The notes below the pieces were generated by a model, which saw nothing but the letters and a program-made list of their open reading frames with translations, made no database searches and was not told the origin of the DNA. 64,000 nucleotides of DNA from Butyricicoccus porcorum (GTDB lineage Bacteria; Bacillota; Clostridia; Oscillospirales; Butyricicoccaceae), in assembly GCF_002157465.1 (NCBI RefSeq), contig NZ_NHOC01000005.1:319134-383133 (forward strand). The letters run 5' to 3'. Position 1 is the stretch's first letter. Each line of letters starts with the position of its first letter. The translations under genes and the position numbers were made by a program. Below are positions 43,563-52,197 of this stretch, in pieces.

Positions 43563-44189
43563 ATGTCCGAAACCCGTCAGGATACCTTTACCTGCCCACA
43601 GTGCGGCGAGGACGGCCCGATTGACCTCTGGACCAGCATCAATGTCAGTCAGGACCCCGATGCCAGACGCCGTGTCGAAGACCTGTCCATCTTTGAATGG
43701 ACCTGCCCCAACTGCGGCAAGACCTGCCTTGTCCTGCATCCGTGCCTGTATCACGACATGACCAACGAATTCATGGTCTGGTTCGCACCGGACGGCGAGG
43801 TACAGGAGGGTGCAGAGTTCTCCCAGCTCGAGCGCTACACGCTGCGCACAACGAGCACACCCAACGAATTCCGTGAGAAGGTCAACATCTTAGAGCGCCA
43901 TCTGGATGACCGCGCACTCGAGCTGACCAAACTCATTCTTATTATGCAGCTTTCGCGCGACAATGTCGATGTTGTCGATGTAATTTTTCACAGCATTGAC
44001 CAAAACGGGCAGTTTGTCTTTGTGCTCGTCCACCCGGACGGCGTGGAGCAATATGTGCGCCTGCCTGCGGCGACCTATCAGAAGCTGGCACACGATGTAC
44101 GCGAATATCTGTTCACGCCGGCGCATGGCTTCCAGACCATCGACCTGAAATGGGCGAAGGAATCGCTGGAGCTGCTCAAGGATATGTGA
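43563..44189 (+). CDS. CpXC-domain protein
   Basis: A 208-residue protein with the N-terminal CpXC domain: two zinc-ribbon-like pairs, FTCPQCGEDG (residues 10-18) and WTCPNCGKTC (46-55), then a mixed alpha/beta body with HPCLYHDMTNEFMVWFAP. The function is unknown; the domain occurs in many anaerobic Firmicutes. The ribosome site is GAAAGGA. A strong terminator follows. Confidence 0.85.
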   Translation: MSETRQDTFTCPQCGEDGPIDLWTSINVSQDPDARRRVEDLSIFEWTCPNCGKTCLVLHPCLYHDMTNEFMVWFAPDGEVQEGAEFSQLERYTLRTTSTPNEFREKVNILERHLDDRALELTKLILIMQLSRDNVDVVDVIFHSIDQNGQFVFVLVHPDGVEQYVRLPAATYQKLAHDVREYLFTPAHGFQTIDLKWAKESLELLKDM

Positions 44190-44215
44190 CGCGCCCCCCA
44201 AATATCCCCAACGCA

Positions 44216-44250
44216 AAAAGCCGCCCCGCTTTCGCGGGACGGCTTTTGGT
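44216..44250 (+). terminator. Terminator between the CpXC gene and iolG
   Basis: Stem AAAAGCCGCCCCGC / GCGGGACGGCTTTT with loop TTTC; near-symmetric, so it may work in both directions. Confidence 0.88.
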
Positions 44251-44279
44251 TTCTATCTTTTGGTAGGTGTATCGTCGAT

Positions 44280-45305
44280 TTATTCGGCAACCTTGACCCA
44301 GACACCGCCGTTGCGGCAGGACTCGGTTGCAGCAGCAGCCATCAGAACCGGACGCAGGCCATCGTATGCGCCAACAACGGTCGGCTTGTCATTGACGATG
44401 GAATCGATGAAGAACTTGATCTGCTCGATGAATGCGTCGTTGTAGCGCTCGAGGAAGAACCACTTCGGCTTCTCGGACAGTGCGCCGTCAACGGTGGTGA
44501 TGGTTGCGGTGGAATTCAGGTCGTTCTGATCAGCAGCCATGCCCTTGGAGCCGAATACTTCAACTCTCTGGTCGTAGCCGTAAACTGCCTGACGGGAATT
44601 GTTGATGGTAGCGATTGCGCCGTTTGCCAGCTTCATGGTGACAACTGCGGTGTCGACATCCGGAATGCCGGACTCTTCCTGGAGATTCGGGTTAACCAGG
44701 CAGGAGCCAACAGCGGAAATCTCAACAGCCTCAGAACCGGACAGATAACGAACCATGTCAAAGTCATGGATCATCATATCATAGAAGATACCGCCGGAAA
44801 CTGCAACATAGGATGCCGGGGGCGGCTCCGGGTCGCGGGAGGAAACATTGATGTAATGCGGGTTGCCGATCTTGCCAGCCTTCACTGCATCAGCAACAGC
44901 CTTGTGGTTGTGGTCGAAGCGGCGGTTGAAGCCAACCTGGAACTTGACACCCTTCTCCTCTACCAGAGCGAGCAGAGCCTTGATCTTTGCGATATCATAG
45001 TCAATCGGCTTCTCGCAGAAGACATGCTTGCCAGCCTTGACTGCTTCCATCGAAACCTCACAATGGGTGTCGGTGGAAGAACAAACCATAACAACGTCGA
45101 CATCCGGGTTGTTGATGACGTCCATATAATTGGTGGAAGCGTTGGTGATGCCTCTCTGTGCCAGCCACTCGCGTGCGCCGGACTTGTCCAGCATCGGATC
45201 AGCTGCTGCGATAACCTCAGCGCCTTCGATGTTATTGAGCAGGTTGTTGATGTGGAGCTTGCCGATACGGCCGCATCCGACTACGCCAAAACGTAAATTT
45301 GCCAT
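44280..45305 (-). CDS. iolG: Inositol 2-dehydrogenase (Gfo/Idh/MocA family)
   Basis: A 341-residue NAD-dependent dehydrogenase. The Rossmann start is LRFGVVGCGRIGKLHINN, the catalytic Lys-Pro is in VFCEKPID, and the substrate region GGIFYDMMIHDFDMVRYLSG has the Asp/His pair of IolG. The reaction is myo-inositol to scyllo-inosose (2-keto-myo-inositol). It follows iolE on the minus strand but with a terminator in between (45352-45384), so some regulation between them is likely. Codon use is biased, suggesting strong expression when induced. Confidence 0.9.
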   Translation of the reverse strand: MANLRFGVVGCGRIGKLHINNLLNNIEGAEVIAAADPMLDKSGAREWLAQRGITNASTNYMDVINNPDVDVVMVCSSTDTHCEVSMEAVKAGKHVFCEKPIDYDIAKIKALLALVEEKGVKFQVGFNRRFDHNHKAVADAVKAGKIGNPHYINVSSRDPEPPPASYVAVSGGIFYDMMIHDFDMVRYLSGSEAVEISAVGSCLVNPNLQEESGIPDVDTAVVTMKLANGAIATINNSRQAVYGYDQRVEVFGSKGMAADQNDLNSTATITTVDGALSEKPKWFFLERYNDAFIEQIKFFIDSIVNDKPTVVGAYDGLRPVLMAAAATESCRNGGVWVKVAE

Positions 45306-45351
45306 GACCTTTTCTCTCCTTGTCTATACAAATCATGTATGCCAGAAAATT

Positions 45352-45384
45352 GGATACCCGCGACAAAACCGCCGCAGGGTATCC
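45352..45384 (-). terminator. Terminator between iolE and iolG
   Basis: Stem GGATACCC / GGGTATCC (45352-45359, 45377-45384); on the minus strand followed by AATTTTC, moderately U-rich. On the plus strand a T-run follows. Confidence 0.7.
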
Positions 45385-45415
45385 TTTTTTAGCTCAAATC
45401 GTGATTATGTTCGAA

Positions 45416-46315
45416 TTACTTTGCCATTTCTGCGGTGATGTACTCATATGCCATCTTCGCATATTTGAACGGATTTGCCTTAGCCGGGTCCTGCTCAGCC
45501 TCGACCATGATCCAGCCTTCGTAGCCGATCTCGTCGAGCTTTCTCAGAACCGGCTCGAAGTCTACGCAGCCTTCCGGATCGCCCGGAACGGTGAATGCGC
45601 CGTTACGAACCGACTTCAGGAAGGACCAGCTCTCCTTGATAGCCTGATCGCGAACGTCCTTACGCATGTTCTTCAGATGTACATGACCGATTCTGTTCGG
45701 GAACTCGTTCAGAATTGCCATCGGATCTACTTCAGAGAAGGTCCAGTGACCGGTATCGTAGCACAGCAGCAGGTCGTCGCTGGTGTTGTTCAGCATACGC
45801 TCGGTCTCTTCCAGAGTCTGTACGCAGGTACCCATGTGATGATGGAAGCAAGCGCGAATGCCGTTGCTCTTTGCGTACTCAGCCAGCTTGTTCAGGCCGT
45901 CGCACATCTGAGCGAACTCAGCATCGGTAAAGCGAGCCTTGTTCTCGAAGATGGACAGATCCTGATTGCCCTGAATAGAATAGGACTGCTCAGAAATGTT
46001 GATAGCAGTTGCGCCTGCGTAGCACAGGTACTCAATTTCCTTCTTGAACTCCTCGAAGGTCTCCTCGAACGGCTTGGTTCCGAGGAAAGAAGAGAACCAC
46101 TTGGATGCAACGGTCATGCCGCGCAGATCCAGAGCTTCCTTGAGTTCCTTCACGTCAGACGGATACTTATGACCGATTTCACATCCGGTGAAACCTGCCA
46201 GACGCATCTCGGAAATGCACTGCTGGAATGTATTCTCATCGCCGAGATCCCACATATCATCGTTGGTCCAGCCGATCGGGCAGATACCAAGTTTGATATC
46301 CTTGTTTGTGAACAT
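45416..46315 (-). CDS. iolE: Inosose dehydratase
   Basis: A 299-residue TIM-barrel metalloenzyme of the xylose-isomerase-like superfamily that dehydrates scyllo-inosose to the diketone substrate of IolD. It has LGICPIGWTNDDMWDLGDENTF at the start (family hallmark), CFHHHMGTCVQT, YDTGHWTFSEVDP and HVHLKNMRKDV with the metal-binding His/Asp/Glu residues. ATG 46315 has GGAGG 10 bp upstream; the GTG at 46321 is less likely. Confidence 0.93.
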   Translation of the reverse strand: MFTNKDIKLGICPIGWTNDDMWDLGDENTFQQCISEMRLAGFTGCEIGHKYPSDVKELKEALDLRGMTVASKWFSSFLGTKPFEETFEEFKKEIEYLCYAGATAINISEQSYSIQGNQDLSIFENKARFTDAEFAQMCDGLNKLAEYAKSNGIRACFHHHMGTCVQTLEETERMLNNTSDDLLLCYDTGHWTFSEVDPMAILNEFPNRIGHVHLKNMRKDVRDQAIKESWSFLKSVRNGAFTVPGDPEGCVDFEPVLRKLDEIGYEGWIMVEAEQDPAKANPFKYAKMAYEYITAEMAK

Positions 46316-46431
46316 AATCACAACACCTCCATGATTTTATACTCCCGCCTGCGCGCCTTTCATCCGCGTGAAATCTCTCCAAATTTCCACGCTGCGCACG
46401 GGCAGGCAATAGGCTTTTCTCCTACATTATT

Positions 46432-46460
46432 ATGATATAGGATACAGGGGTGTTTGTCAA
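46432..46460 (-). promoter_or_regulatory. Promoter of iolE
   Basis: On the minus strand TTGACA (46455-46460), a 17-bp spacer and TATCAT (46432-46437). Immediately upstream of the -35 lie TTTGTGCAACTTGGTCAAC (46465-46483, plus strand) and a perfect palindrome GTTGCACAAC (46515-46524), candidate regulator sites. Confidence 0.75.
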
Positions 46461-46586
46461 ATGTTTTGTGCAACTTGGTCAACTATTTTTTATTTCCTGC
46501 ACGTTCTAATTCATGTTGCACAACAGAACCTTGTTTTTGCCTGCAAACCTGACAATATTTGCCCTCAAATGACCAAAATTTGCACA

Positions 46587-46630
46587 CAAAAAAGCCGCCC
46601 CTGCACAAGACAGGGACGGCTCGGTATGCA
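46587..46630. repeat. Terminator-containing direct repeat, downstream copy
   Basis: These 44 bp match 48269-48312 at 43 positions (difference at 46609). They contain the hairpin AGCCGCCCCTG / CAGGGACGGCT with a U-run on the minus strand. They end the transcript of the secreted-protein pair. Confidence 0.92.
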
Positions 46631-46636
46631 CAAATT

Positions 46637-47521
46637 TCATTTGCATCTTGCATGTTTCCACGCCCAGCAGCCAATTCCTATTCCGGCAGCTCCCAGTATG
46701 ATCCAAATGATAGCCGTATGGCCTGCTCCGCTTTCAGCGCCGGTACCAGTGTGCTCATCGGTCGTATCCACCGTGTACTCGCTCATCCTGTCCGCCATGT
46801 CCTCCATTGCATAGGCCTGACCGGATTGCAGCGGCTGTTTGGCTGTCCGCGCGCCTTCAGAGCTTTGTACGCCAGTCAGCCGCGGTTCTTCCAGCACAAC
46901 AATCTGTATGTTGTGATTGATTGTTTCAACAACAGCAACCGCCGAACGCAGCTTGGGCGAACCTCCCATAACAAACGCTCGATGGATGTTCTCTTTTCCC
47001 ACTGCATCTGCGATTTGCCGGTCTATCTGTTCTGCTGTCTTGTCCTCATCCAATTGTTCCGTCACAACCGGAATCCATTTGCCTGTTTCTTCCCGAATCT
47101 GTTCTTTCTGTTCCTCTGTCAGTACCGCCAGCACGGATTCATCCTCCGTGAGCGGCATTCCCTGTGAAATCGTAACGTGAAAATATGCATTTTTTACCTG
47201 TACCGGAAGCACCCAGACATAATATTCCATGTGTTGTTTGATTTCATCGTATGTCATTTGTTGTTCTTTATAAGAACTATAGACATCCGATTCATCCGCG
47301 TAGACTTTATATGCCCGGCTCCAGTCAATGTCTGCCGCCGTCACATCTGCGCACATCCCGCTCATCGCATCTAAAACACGATTTGTGAGCGTCGATATTT
47401 CCGCATAGTCCGCAGAATCTGGCGTAAGCTGCTCCACATATTCCGATGCTGCAAACGCTGTACCGCCCAGAGCAAATGTTCCCAGCAAAACCAAAAGAAG
47501 GATTGTATATACTTTTTTCAT
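46637..47521 (-). CDS. Exported, C-terminally membrane-anchored protein of unknown family
   Basis: A 294-residue protein with a signal peptide (MKKVYTILLLVLLGTFALG, cleavage likely near AFA-AS), an extracellular domain of about 240 residues, a low-complexity linker rich in Thr/Gly/Glu and a C-terminal membrane helix (AIIWIILGAAGIGIGCWAW) with a basic tail. I recognise no family. The domain is rich in Glu/Gln and contains no clear catalytic motif. It starts 12 bp downstream of the secreted protease, so the two are probably made together; a substrate, receptor or inhibitor of the protease are possible roles. Confidence 0.7.
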   Translation of the reverse strand: MKKVYTILLLVLLGTFALGGTAFAASEYVEQLTPDSADYAEISTLTNRVLDAMSGMCADVTAADIDWSRAYKVYADESDVYSSYKEQQMTYDEIKQHMEYYVWVLPVQVKNAYFHVTISQGMPLTEDESVLAVLTEEQKEQIREETGKWIPVVTEQLDEDKTAEQIDRQIADAVGKENIHRAFVMGGSPKLRSAVAVVETINHNIQIVVLEEPRLTGVQSSEGARTAKQPLQSGQAYAMEDMADRMSEYTVDTTDEHTGTGAESGAGHTAIIWIILGAAGIGIGCWAWKHARCK

Positions 47522-47533
47522 CTTTTTCCTCCT

Positions 47534-48073
47534 TTAATTCACCCATACTGAATGCGTCCATGAGCCATATCCAGATTGAAAGCGGACACCACTTGTCATA
47601 CTAGTATACGTAAAGTCCTTCGTTCCACACCCCGATGCAGGATCAATAACTCTAACATTAGAATTATTGTAACCACCAATAACAACAGCGTGACCACCTC
47701 CGCTAGACCATCCCAATCTGGCAATAAATGGTCGGCTTGCATTAATTTTTGATTTTGTAGTAGCAAGGCTCAAAGGAGAATTACTACTATATGCAGTTCT
47801 TTCAGTAGTATAAAATAGAGCCGTTTTCATTTGAGAAATATCCGCAGGTATATTGGACGTTTCTCCCATTACATATCTGCAAACTAGTGACTGCGAACGA
47901 AGCGTTCCGGTTATGTATTTTCCTACCATTTGTGCAGATGCTGCCCAGCACCAATTACTCTTTTCTTGCTGATACCTTGTTACCGAAAGATTTCCTGCTA
48001 ACCCTGTTGAAAAAGTAGACAGTAAAAGAATAATCGTACATAACGATATAAATAGTTTACTACGTCTCTTCAT
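47534..48073 (-). CDS. Secreted papain-like cysteine protease
   Basis: A 179-residue protein with a signal peptide (residues 1-26) and a compact papain-fold domain. The catalytic Cys is in KSNWCWAASAQM (the C70/C39-like pattern QxxxxWCWAA), His is in GGGHAVVIGGYN, and Asp/Asn is in VIDPASG. This resembles the AvrRpt2/C70-type papain-like family of small secreted proteases. The gene is AT-rich compared with its neighbours. It is encoded upstream of the anchored partner and lies inside the terminator-flanked insertion. Confidence 0.82.
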   Translation of the reverse strand: MKRRSKLFISLCTIILLLSTFSTGLAGNLSVTRYQQEKSNWCWAASAQMVGKYITGTLRSQSLVCRYVMGETSNIPADISQMKTALFYTTERTAYSSNSPLSLATTKSKINASRPFIARLGWSSGGGHAVVIGGYNNSNVRVIDPASGCGTKDFTYTSMTSGVRFQSGYGSWTHSVWVN

Positions 48074-48154
48074 AATTCTCCTTTCCGCGTAAAAACTAAA
48101 AACACTCCTTTGTCAACAACCAGCTTTGATGTTCCAAACTAAAACTGTAAGTAT

Positions 48155-48184
48155 ATTATACTATATACTATTTCCAAAAGACAA
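48155..48184 (-). promoter_or_regulatory. Promoter of the protease pair
   Basis: On the minus strand TTGTCT (48179-48184), an 18-bp spacer and TATAAT (48155-48160), in an AT-rich stretch. Confidence 0.6.
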
Positions 48185-48268
48185 AGTCTATAGTATTTCT
48201 TAATCGTAACCATATTGTCGCCATATTGTAACATTTCGATTGTTTCTCATTTTTTTAAATTCAAGTTG

Positions 48269-48312
48269 CAAAAAAGCCGCCCCTGCACAAAACAGGGACG
48301 GCTCGGTATGCA
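48269..48312. repeat. Terminator-containing direct repeat, upstream copy (transketolase terminator)
   Basis: Stem AGCCGCCCCTG / CAGGGACGGCT with U-run on the minus strand, starting 10 bp past the transketolase stop. It is the original-looking partner of the copy at 46587-46630. Confidence 0.92.
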
Positions 48313-48321
48313 TAACGAAAT

Positions 48322-49296
48322 TTACTTTCTTGCAATTACCTTCTTGACGTTGGCAACGATCTCCTCTGCGGTCAGCTTGTAAGCTTCCTGCAGGAAGGAC
48401 TGAGCGCCAACCTGACCAAACTGGTCATGTACGCCAACCATCTCAACCGGAGTCGGGCACTTCTCGGACAGTACGCGAGCAACAGCAGAGCCCAGACCGC
48501 AGGTGCAGTTGTGGTTCTCAGCAGTTACGATAGCGCCGGTCTCCTTTGCGGACTTGACGATCAGCTCCTCGTCGATCGGCTTCCAGGTAAACATGTCGAT
48601 GACACGAACCTTGATGCCCTCAGCTTCCAGCATCTCGTAAGCCTTCAGGGATTCGTCTACCATGATGCCGGAGGCAATGATGGTAGCCTGGTCATCAGCG
48701 CTCTCCTTCAGCGTTACGCCCTTGCCGATCTCGAAATCGGAACCGTCAGCGTAAACGGTGGTGAAGCCCTTACGGATCATGCGCATGTAGGACAGGCGGC
48801 CCTCAACAGCGGTCAGCTTCTTGGTCAGAGCGTAAACCTGTGCGTAGTCGACCGGATCGATCACGATGGCATCCGGAACGGACATGTACAGTGCGCAGTC
48901 CTCGAACGGCATATGGGTGCCGCCGTTGTATGCAGCGCATACGCCAGGGTCAGAGCCCAGGACATGAACGCCCAGCTTTGCATAAGCGGCAGACATAAAT
49001 GCCTGGTCGAATGCGCGGCGGGAAGCGAAGCAGCCGAAGGAATGAATCCAGGTCTTCTTGCCGGTAGCGGTCAGGCCGGCAGCGATGCCCATTGCGTTTG
49101 CCTCTGCGATGCCTGCGTTGATGGTGCGCTCCGGGAATGCAGCGAGCAGCTTCTTGGTGTTGATGCAGCCCATCAGGTCACAGTCGACATGAACGACGGA
49201 CTTGTCCGCCTCCATGAGCTCGAGCATAGCCTGAACGTAGCCGTCACGGCAGCTGCGCTTATCTTTTTCGTGCTTTCCAATCAAAGTGAAACTCAT
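48322..49296 (-). CDS. Transketolase, C-terminal subunit
   Basis: A 324-residue protein holding the pyrimidine-binding and C-terminal domains of a split transketolase (INAGIAEANAMGIAAGLTATGKKTW with the Glu that activates TPP, then HVLGSDPGVCAAYNGGTHMPFEDCALY and the C-terminal VIDMFTWKPIDEELIVKSAKETGAIVTAENH). ATG 49296 has GGAGGG upstream; the longer frame reads into the partner gene. It pairs with the N-terminal subunit 14 bp upstream. In this setting it may process sugars from inositol breakdown or supply pentose phosphates. Confidence 0.9.
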   Translation of the reverse strand: MSFTLIGKHEKDKRSCRDGYVQAMLELMEADKSVVHVDCDLMGCINTKKLLAAFPERTINAGIAEANAMGIAAGLTATGKKTWIHSFGCFASRRAFDQAFMSAAYAKLGVHVLGSDPGVCAAYNGGTHMPFEDCALYMSVPDAIVIDPVDYAQVYALTKKLTAVEGRLSYMRMIRKGFTTVYADGSDFEIGKGVTLKESADDQATIIASGIMVDESLKAYEMLEAEGIKVRVIDMFTWKPIDEELIVKSAKETGAIVTAENHNCTCGLGSAVARVLSEKCPTPVEMVGVHDQFGQVGAQSFLQEAYKLTAEEIVANVKKVIARK

Positions 49297-49310
49297 TTTG
49301 CATGCCCTCC

Positions 49311-50165
49311 TTACTTTGCAGCCTTGACAGCAGCGAGCTCTGCTTCTGCTGCAGCGATTGCTTCTTCCCACTGCTCCGGAGACGGCTGCGAACTGTGTGC
49401 ACCGGAAGGCTCAGCGAAGGTAGCGCCCTTGCCCTTGATGGTGTTCAGAACGATGCAGGTCGGAACGCCCTTTACGGTCAGCGCTTCCTGAACTGCGTCA
49501 TAAATCTGCTCTACGTCATTGCCGTCAGCAACGTCGATGACATTCCAGCCAAACGCATCGAACTTTGCGCCGATGCCCTTGCCATGGCTCATGACGGTGT
49601 CAACCGGGCCGTCGAGCTGATTCTTGTTGTTGTCTACAAAGCAGGTCAGGTTGTCCAGCTTGTAATGAGCTGCGAACTGAGCAGCCTCCCAAACCTGGCC
49701 TTCATCGCACTCGCCGTCGCCGACGAATACATAAACGTGGTTGTCACGGCCGTCGATCTTGTTGCCAAGAGCGGCGCCGGTTGCGGTGGACATGCCCTGG
49801 CCGAGGGAACCGGTGGTCAGGTCGACGCCCGGCGTCTTGGTGCGGTCGGTATGGGACGGGAAGTTTGTGCTCGGCTTGTTCAGCGTGCGGGTCTCTTCCA
49901 GCGGGTAGAAGCCCTTCAGCGCGAGAGTTGCGTATGCGCACGGACCAGCGTGGCCCTTGGACAGGACGCACCAGTCACGGTCTTCCCAACGCGGATTTTT
50001 CGGATCAACCTTCATGACATCGCCATACAGGACAGCCATCGCCTCGACGATCGACATCGAGCCGCCGACGTGTCCAAAACCAAGCGAACCGATGGTCTTC
50101 AGGGTCTCAACACGGATTTCTGCTGCGAATTCACGGAGAGCCTGCATCTTTTCTGCTTTCTGCAT
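49311..50165 (-). CDS. Transketolase, N-terminal subunit
   Basis: A 284-residue protein with the TPP-binding domain of transketolase: SLGFGHVGGSMS (His), LSKGHAGPCAYA, SLGQGMSTATGAAL, and the TPP/Mg motif GDGECDEGQVWEAA with DNNKNQ. ATG 50165 with AGGTAGGTG upstream is chosen over the GTG at 50174. It lies at the head of the two-gene operon, divergent from the DeoR regulator. Confidence 0.9.
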   Translation of the reverse strand: MQKAEKMQALREFAAEIRVETLKTIGSLGFGHVGGSMSIVEAMAVLYGDVMKVDPKNPRWEDRDWCVLSKGHAGPCAYATLALKGFYPLEETRTLNKPSTNFPSHTDRTKTPGVDLTTGSLGQGMSTATGAALGNKIDGRDNHVYVFVGDGECDEGQVWEAAQFAAHYKLDNLTCFVDNNKNQLDGPVDTVMSHGKGIGAKFDAFGWNVIDVADGNDVEQIYDAVQEALTVKGVPTCIVLNTIKGKGATFAEPSGAHSSQPSPEQWEEAIAAAEAELAAVKAAK

Positions 50166-50656
50166 TGAATACACCTACCTATTCCTAATTCATAAATTGT
50201 AGCACGACGTTGCGGCGCAGGAATCTGCGCCTGAAACAGAGGTCGTACAGCAGTTTCTTTGATTTTATCATTTCTGCCCACAGATTGCAATGCTCGCCCA
50301 AGTAATTTTATAGATTTTTTCAACACCTCCCAAAATTTTGAGGAAGTTATCGTAATATTTTCACCAACTGTTGCATTGCATCGCGCCATTTCTTCCCCAA
50401 AAGACACAAATTTTTTCGGATATATGGTTCCATTTTGTTCAACTTTCTGTTATACTAGTAACATAGGTATCGGAAAGTGTTCCGCATGCCCGGTTCTTTT
50501 GATCTTGCAGAACGAAGCAGACGCCCATGCAGATCCTTCCCGGATGTCTGGACGCCCCCTGCGTCGGCTTGCAGTCAAATGTGTTCCGGGGCGCACAGCA
50601 GAGGGGTTTTGATGCGCCCTTGTAAATGTTCCATTGTTCCAAGAAAGCAGGGGCTT
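50166..50656. other. Divergent control region between transketolase and DeoR genes
   Basis: Contains a -10 TATACT (50451-50456) for the plus-strand regulator, weak promoter elements for the minus-strand transketolase operon, and the motif TTTCACCAACTGTTG (50359-50373) that recurs before the symporter gene. The regulator leader of about 195 nt has no supported gene. Confidence 0.5.
50359..50373. promoter_or_regulatory. Candidate inositol-regulon operator (transketolase/DeoR)
   Basis: TTTCACCAAC-T-GTTG matches 58927-58941 upstream of the symporter at 14 of 15 positions. It contains the palindrome CAACTGTTG-like core CAAC-W-GTTG. It lies between the divergent starts and upstream of both promoters. 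Confidence 0.5.
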
Positions 50657-51412
50657 ATGAAAATCAGCAGATTGAATTCCATCGAAGAATACGTACTGTC
50701 GCAGAAAACCGTCTCCATCGACGAGCTCTGCGAGGTCTTTAACGTCTCCAAAAACACCATCCGCCGCGACCTGAACGAGCTCGAGGCGCGTGGGCATATC
50801 GCAAAGGTCTATGGCGGCGTCACCGCAATCACGCCGGAGGATGTCATGCCGCTGCCGGTTCGTTCCGGTCTCAACCCAACCGCAAAGGACTACATCGGCC
50901 AGCTCGCCGTGCGTGAGATTTCCGACGGCGATACCGTCTTCATCGACTCCGGTTCGACCGCTGTCTGTGTGCTGCGCCATCTGCCGCCGCGCACCAAGCT
51001 CACCATCGTGACACACTCGCTGCCCGCCATGGTCGAGGCTTCCAAATTCGACAACGTCAACCTGATCTCGCTCGGCGGCGTCTACAACGCCTCCACCAGC
51101 TCCTTTGTCGGCATCTCGGCACAGCAGGCGCTGTCCGACCTGCGCATCTCCAAGGCGTTCCTCAGTGCGACCGGCGTCACCGTCGAATCCGGCATGAGCA
51201 ACACGACCTTCCTCGAAGCGGAGATCAAGCGCGGCGTTGTCGCACATGCATCGCATGTCATCCTCATCGCAGACAACTCCAAGCTGGGGCACGATGCGAC
51301 CGTGACCTTCTGCCGTTTGCAGGATATCTCTACCTTTATTACAGACCAGCAGCCCGCGCCGAAATTCGTGGAGTTCTGCCGCGCGCACAACGTGCGCATC
51401 CTCTGGGAATAA
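50657..51412 (+). CDS. DeoR/GlpR-family transcriptional regulator (possible IolR)
   Basis: A 251-residue regulator with an N-terminal HTH (LNSIEEYVLSQKTVSIDELCEVFNVSKNTIRRDLNELEARG, cut here at the recognition helix SKNTIRRDLNELE) and a C-terminal sugar-phosphate sensor domain (DGDTVFIDSGSTAVCVL, GGVYNASTSSFVG, ADNSKLGH). IolR of Bacillus belongs to this family and senses a phosphorylated inositol intermediate. Its location between transketolase and iolB/iolD supports that role. ATG 50657 follows AGGGG; the longer frame lies in the leader. Confidence 0.85.
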   Translation: MKISRLNSIEEYVLSQKTVSIDELCEVFNVSKNTIRRDLNELEARGHIAKVYGGVTAITPEDVMPLPVRSGLNPTAKDYIGQLAVREISDGDTVFIDSGSTAVCVLRHLPPRTKLTIVTHSLPAMVEASKFDNVNLISLGGVYNASTSSFVGISAQQALSDLRISKAFLSATGVTVESGMSNTTFLEAEIKRGVVAHASHVILIADNSKLGHDATVTFCRLQDISTFITDQQPAPKFVEFCRAHNVRILWE

Positions 51413-51431
51413 CGCAGCAACACATCTGCGC

Positions 51432-51460
51432 CCTCCGGGAAATCCCGGAGGACTTTTTTT
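51432..51460 (+). terminator. Terminator of the DeoR gene
   Basis: Stem CCTCCGGGA / TCCCGGAGG followed by seven T. Confidence 0.93.
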
Positions 51461-51604
51461 CCGGCTCGCACAGAAACTCCGCTTTTCCGAAGGAATTTTC
51501 TGATTTTTTCTTTTTTTACTGTTTCTTTTCCCTTTTTCGGGTATGCTAAACACACAGACAGCAAACCATTTTGCCACACAGAGAAAAGACTGGAGGTAAT
51601 TTTC

Positions 51605-52114
51605 ATGAAAAAACGGATGTTCTCGCTGCTTTCCGTCACCGCGCTGGCAGCACTCCTGCTGGCAGGCTGCGGAACCGCCACAACCGGAACAAATCAGCAA
51701 AATGCAACCACATCGTCCACCGTGACCGGCGCGCAGACCACCGACGGCAGTGCCGCAGGCACCGCGCAGAACAACACCACTGCACAGACCGGTACAGCGC
51801 AGGCGAACACAGCGGAAACAGCAGACATCAGCGCGCTGTCGAAAAAGGTATCCGAGGCTGTCGCAGCTGCGGACGCGGCGAAGCCGTCCGGCACGACAGA
51901 CACCGACCGAACGCTGTTCATGGAACACAAAACCGCACTCGACGCGCTCGACCGCGAGGTTGACGCATACAGTGACGCGCTGGAAGCGCAGTACCGCAAC
52001 GGTTCCCTGCGCTATGAGGACTTCCGCAGCAAGGATGCGGAAACGGAAAAGCTGGAGGACAGTCTGGATGACGCCGAGGACCGGCTCGAAGACCGGTTTG
52101 GCATGGACGACTGA
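51605..52114 (+). CDS. Small lipoprotein, Thr/Ala-rich then coiled
   Basis: A 169-residue lipoprotein. Signal peptide with lipobox LLAGC (Cys about 21), then about 55 residues of Thr/Asn/Gln/Ala-rich linker, then an acidic helical region (about 80-169) ending in a charged coiled-coil-like stretch (EKLEDSLDDAEDRLEDRFG). I recognise no family. It is expressed alone, with GGAGGT upstream and a terminator downstream. Confidence 0.7.
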   Translation: MKKRMFSLLSVTALAALLLAGCGTATTGTNQQNATTSSTVTGAQTTDGSAAGTAQNNTTAQTGTAQANTAETADISALSKKVSEAVAAADAAKPSGTTDTDRTLFMEHKTALDALDREVDAYSDALEAQYRNGSLRYEDFRSKDAETEKLEDSLDDAEDRLEDRFGMDD

Positions 52115-52130
52115 CCGCCAGAAAACGCAT

Positions 52131-52168
52131 AAAAAAAAGAGGATGCCCCGGCATCCTCTTTCTCTTTC
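52131..52168. terminator. Bidirectional terminator between lipoprotein and HxlR genes
   Basis: Stem AGAGGATGCC / GGCATCCTCT (52139-52148, 52150-52159) with A-run on the left and T-rich right side, between convergent genes. Confidence 0.88.
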
Positions 52169-52197
52169 CTCTGTGATCTACTGTGTGTCCTGCGCGC

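Larger units (their letters stand above)
46587..48312 (-). mobile_element. Insertion flanked by duplicated transketolase terminator, carrying protease pair
   Basis: A 1638-bp cargo lies between two near-identical copies of the transketolase terminator. It holds a promoter, a secreted papain-like protease and a membrane-anchored protein, all on the minus strand and unrelated to the inositol genes on both sides. The protease gene is clearly AT-richer than the surroundings. No recombinase is present. The architecture is the same as at 26696-27701. Confidence 0.55.
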
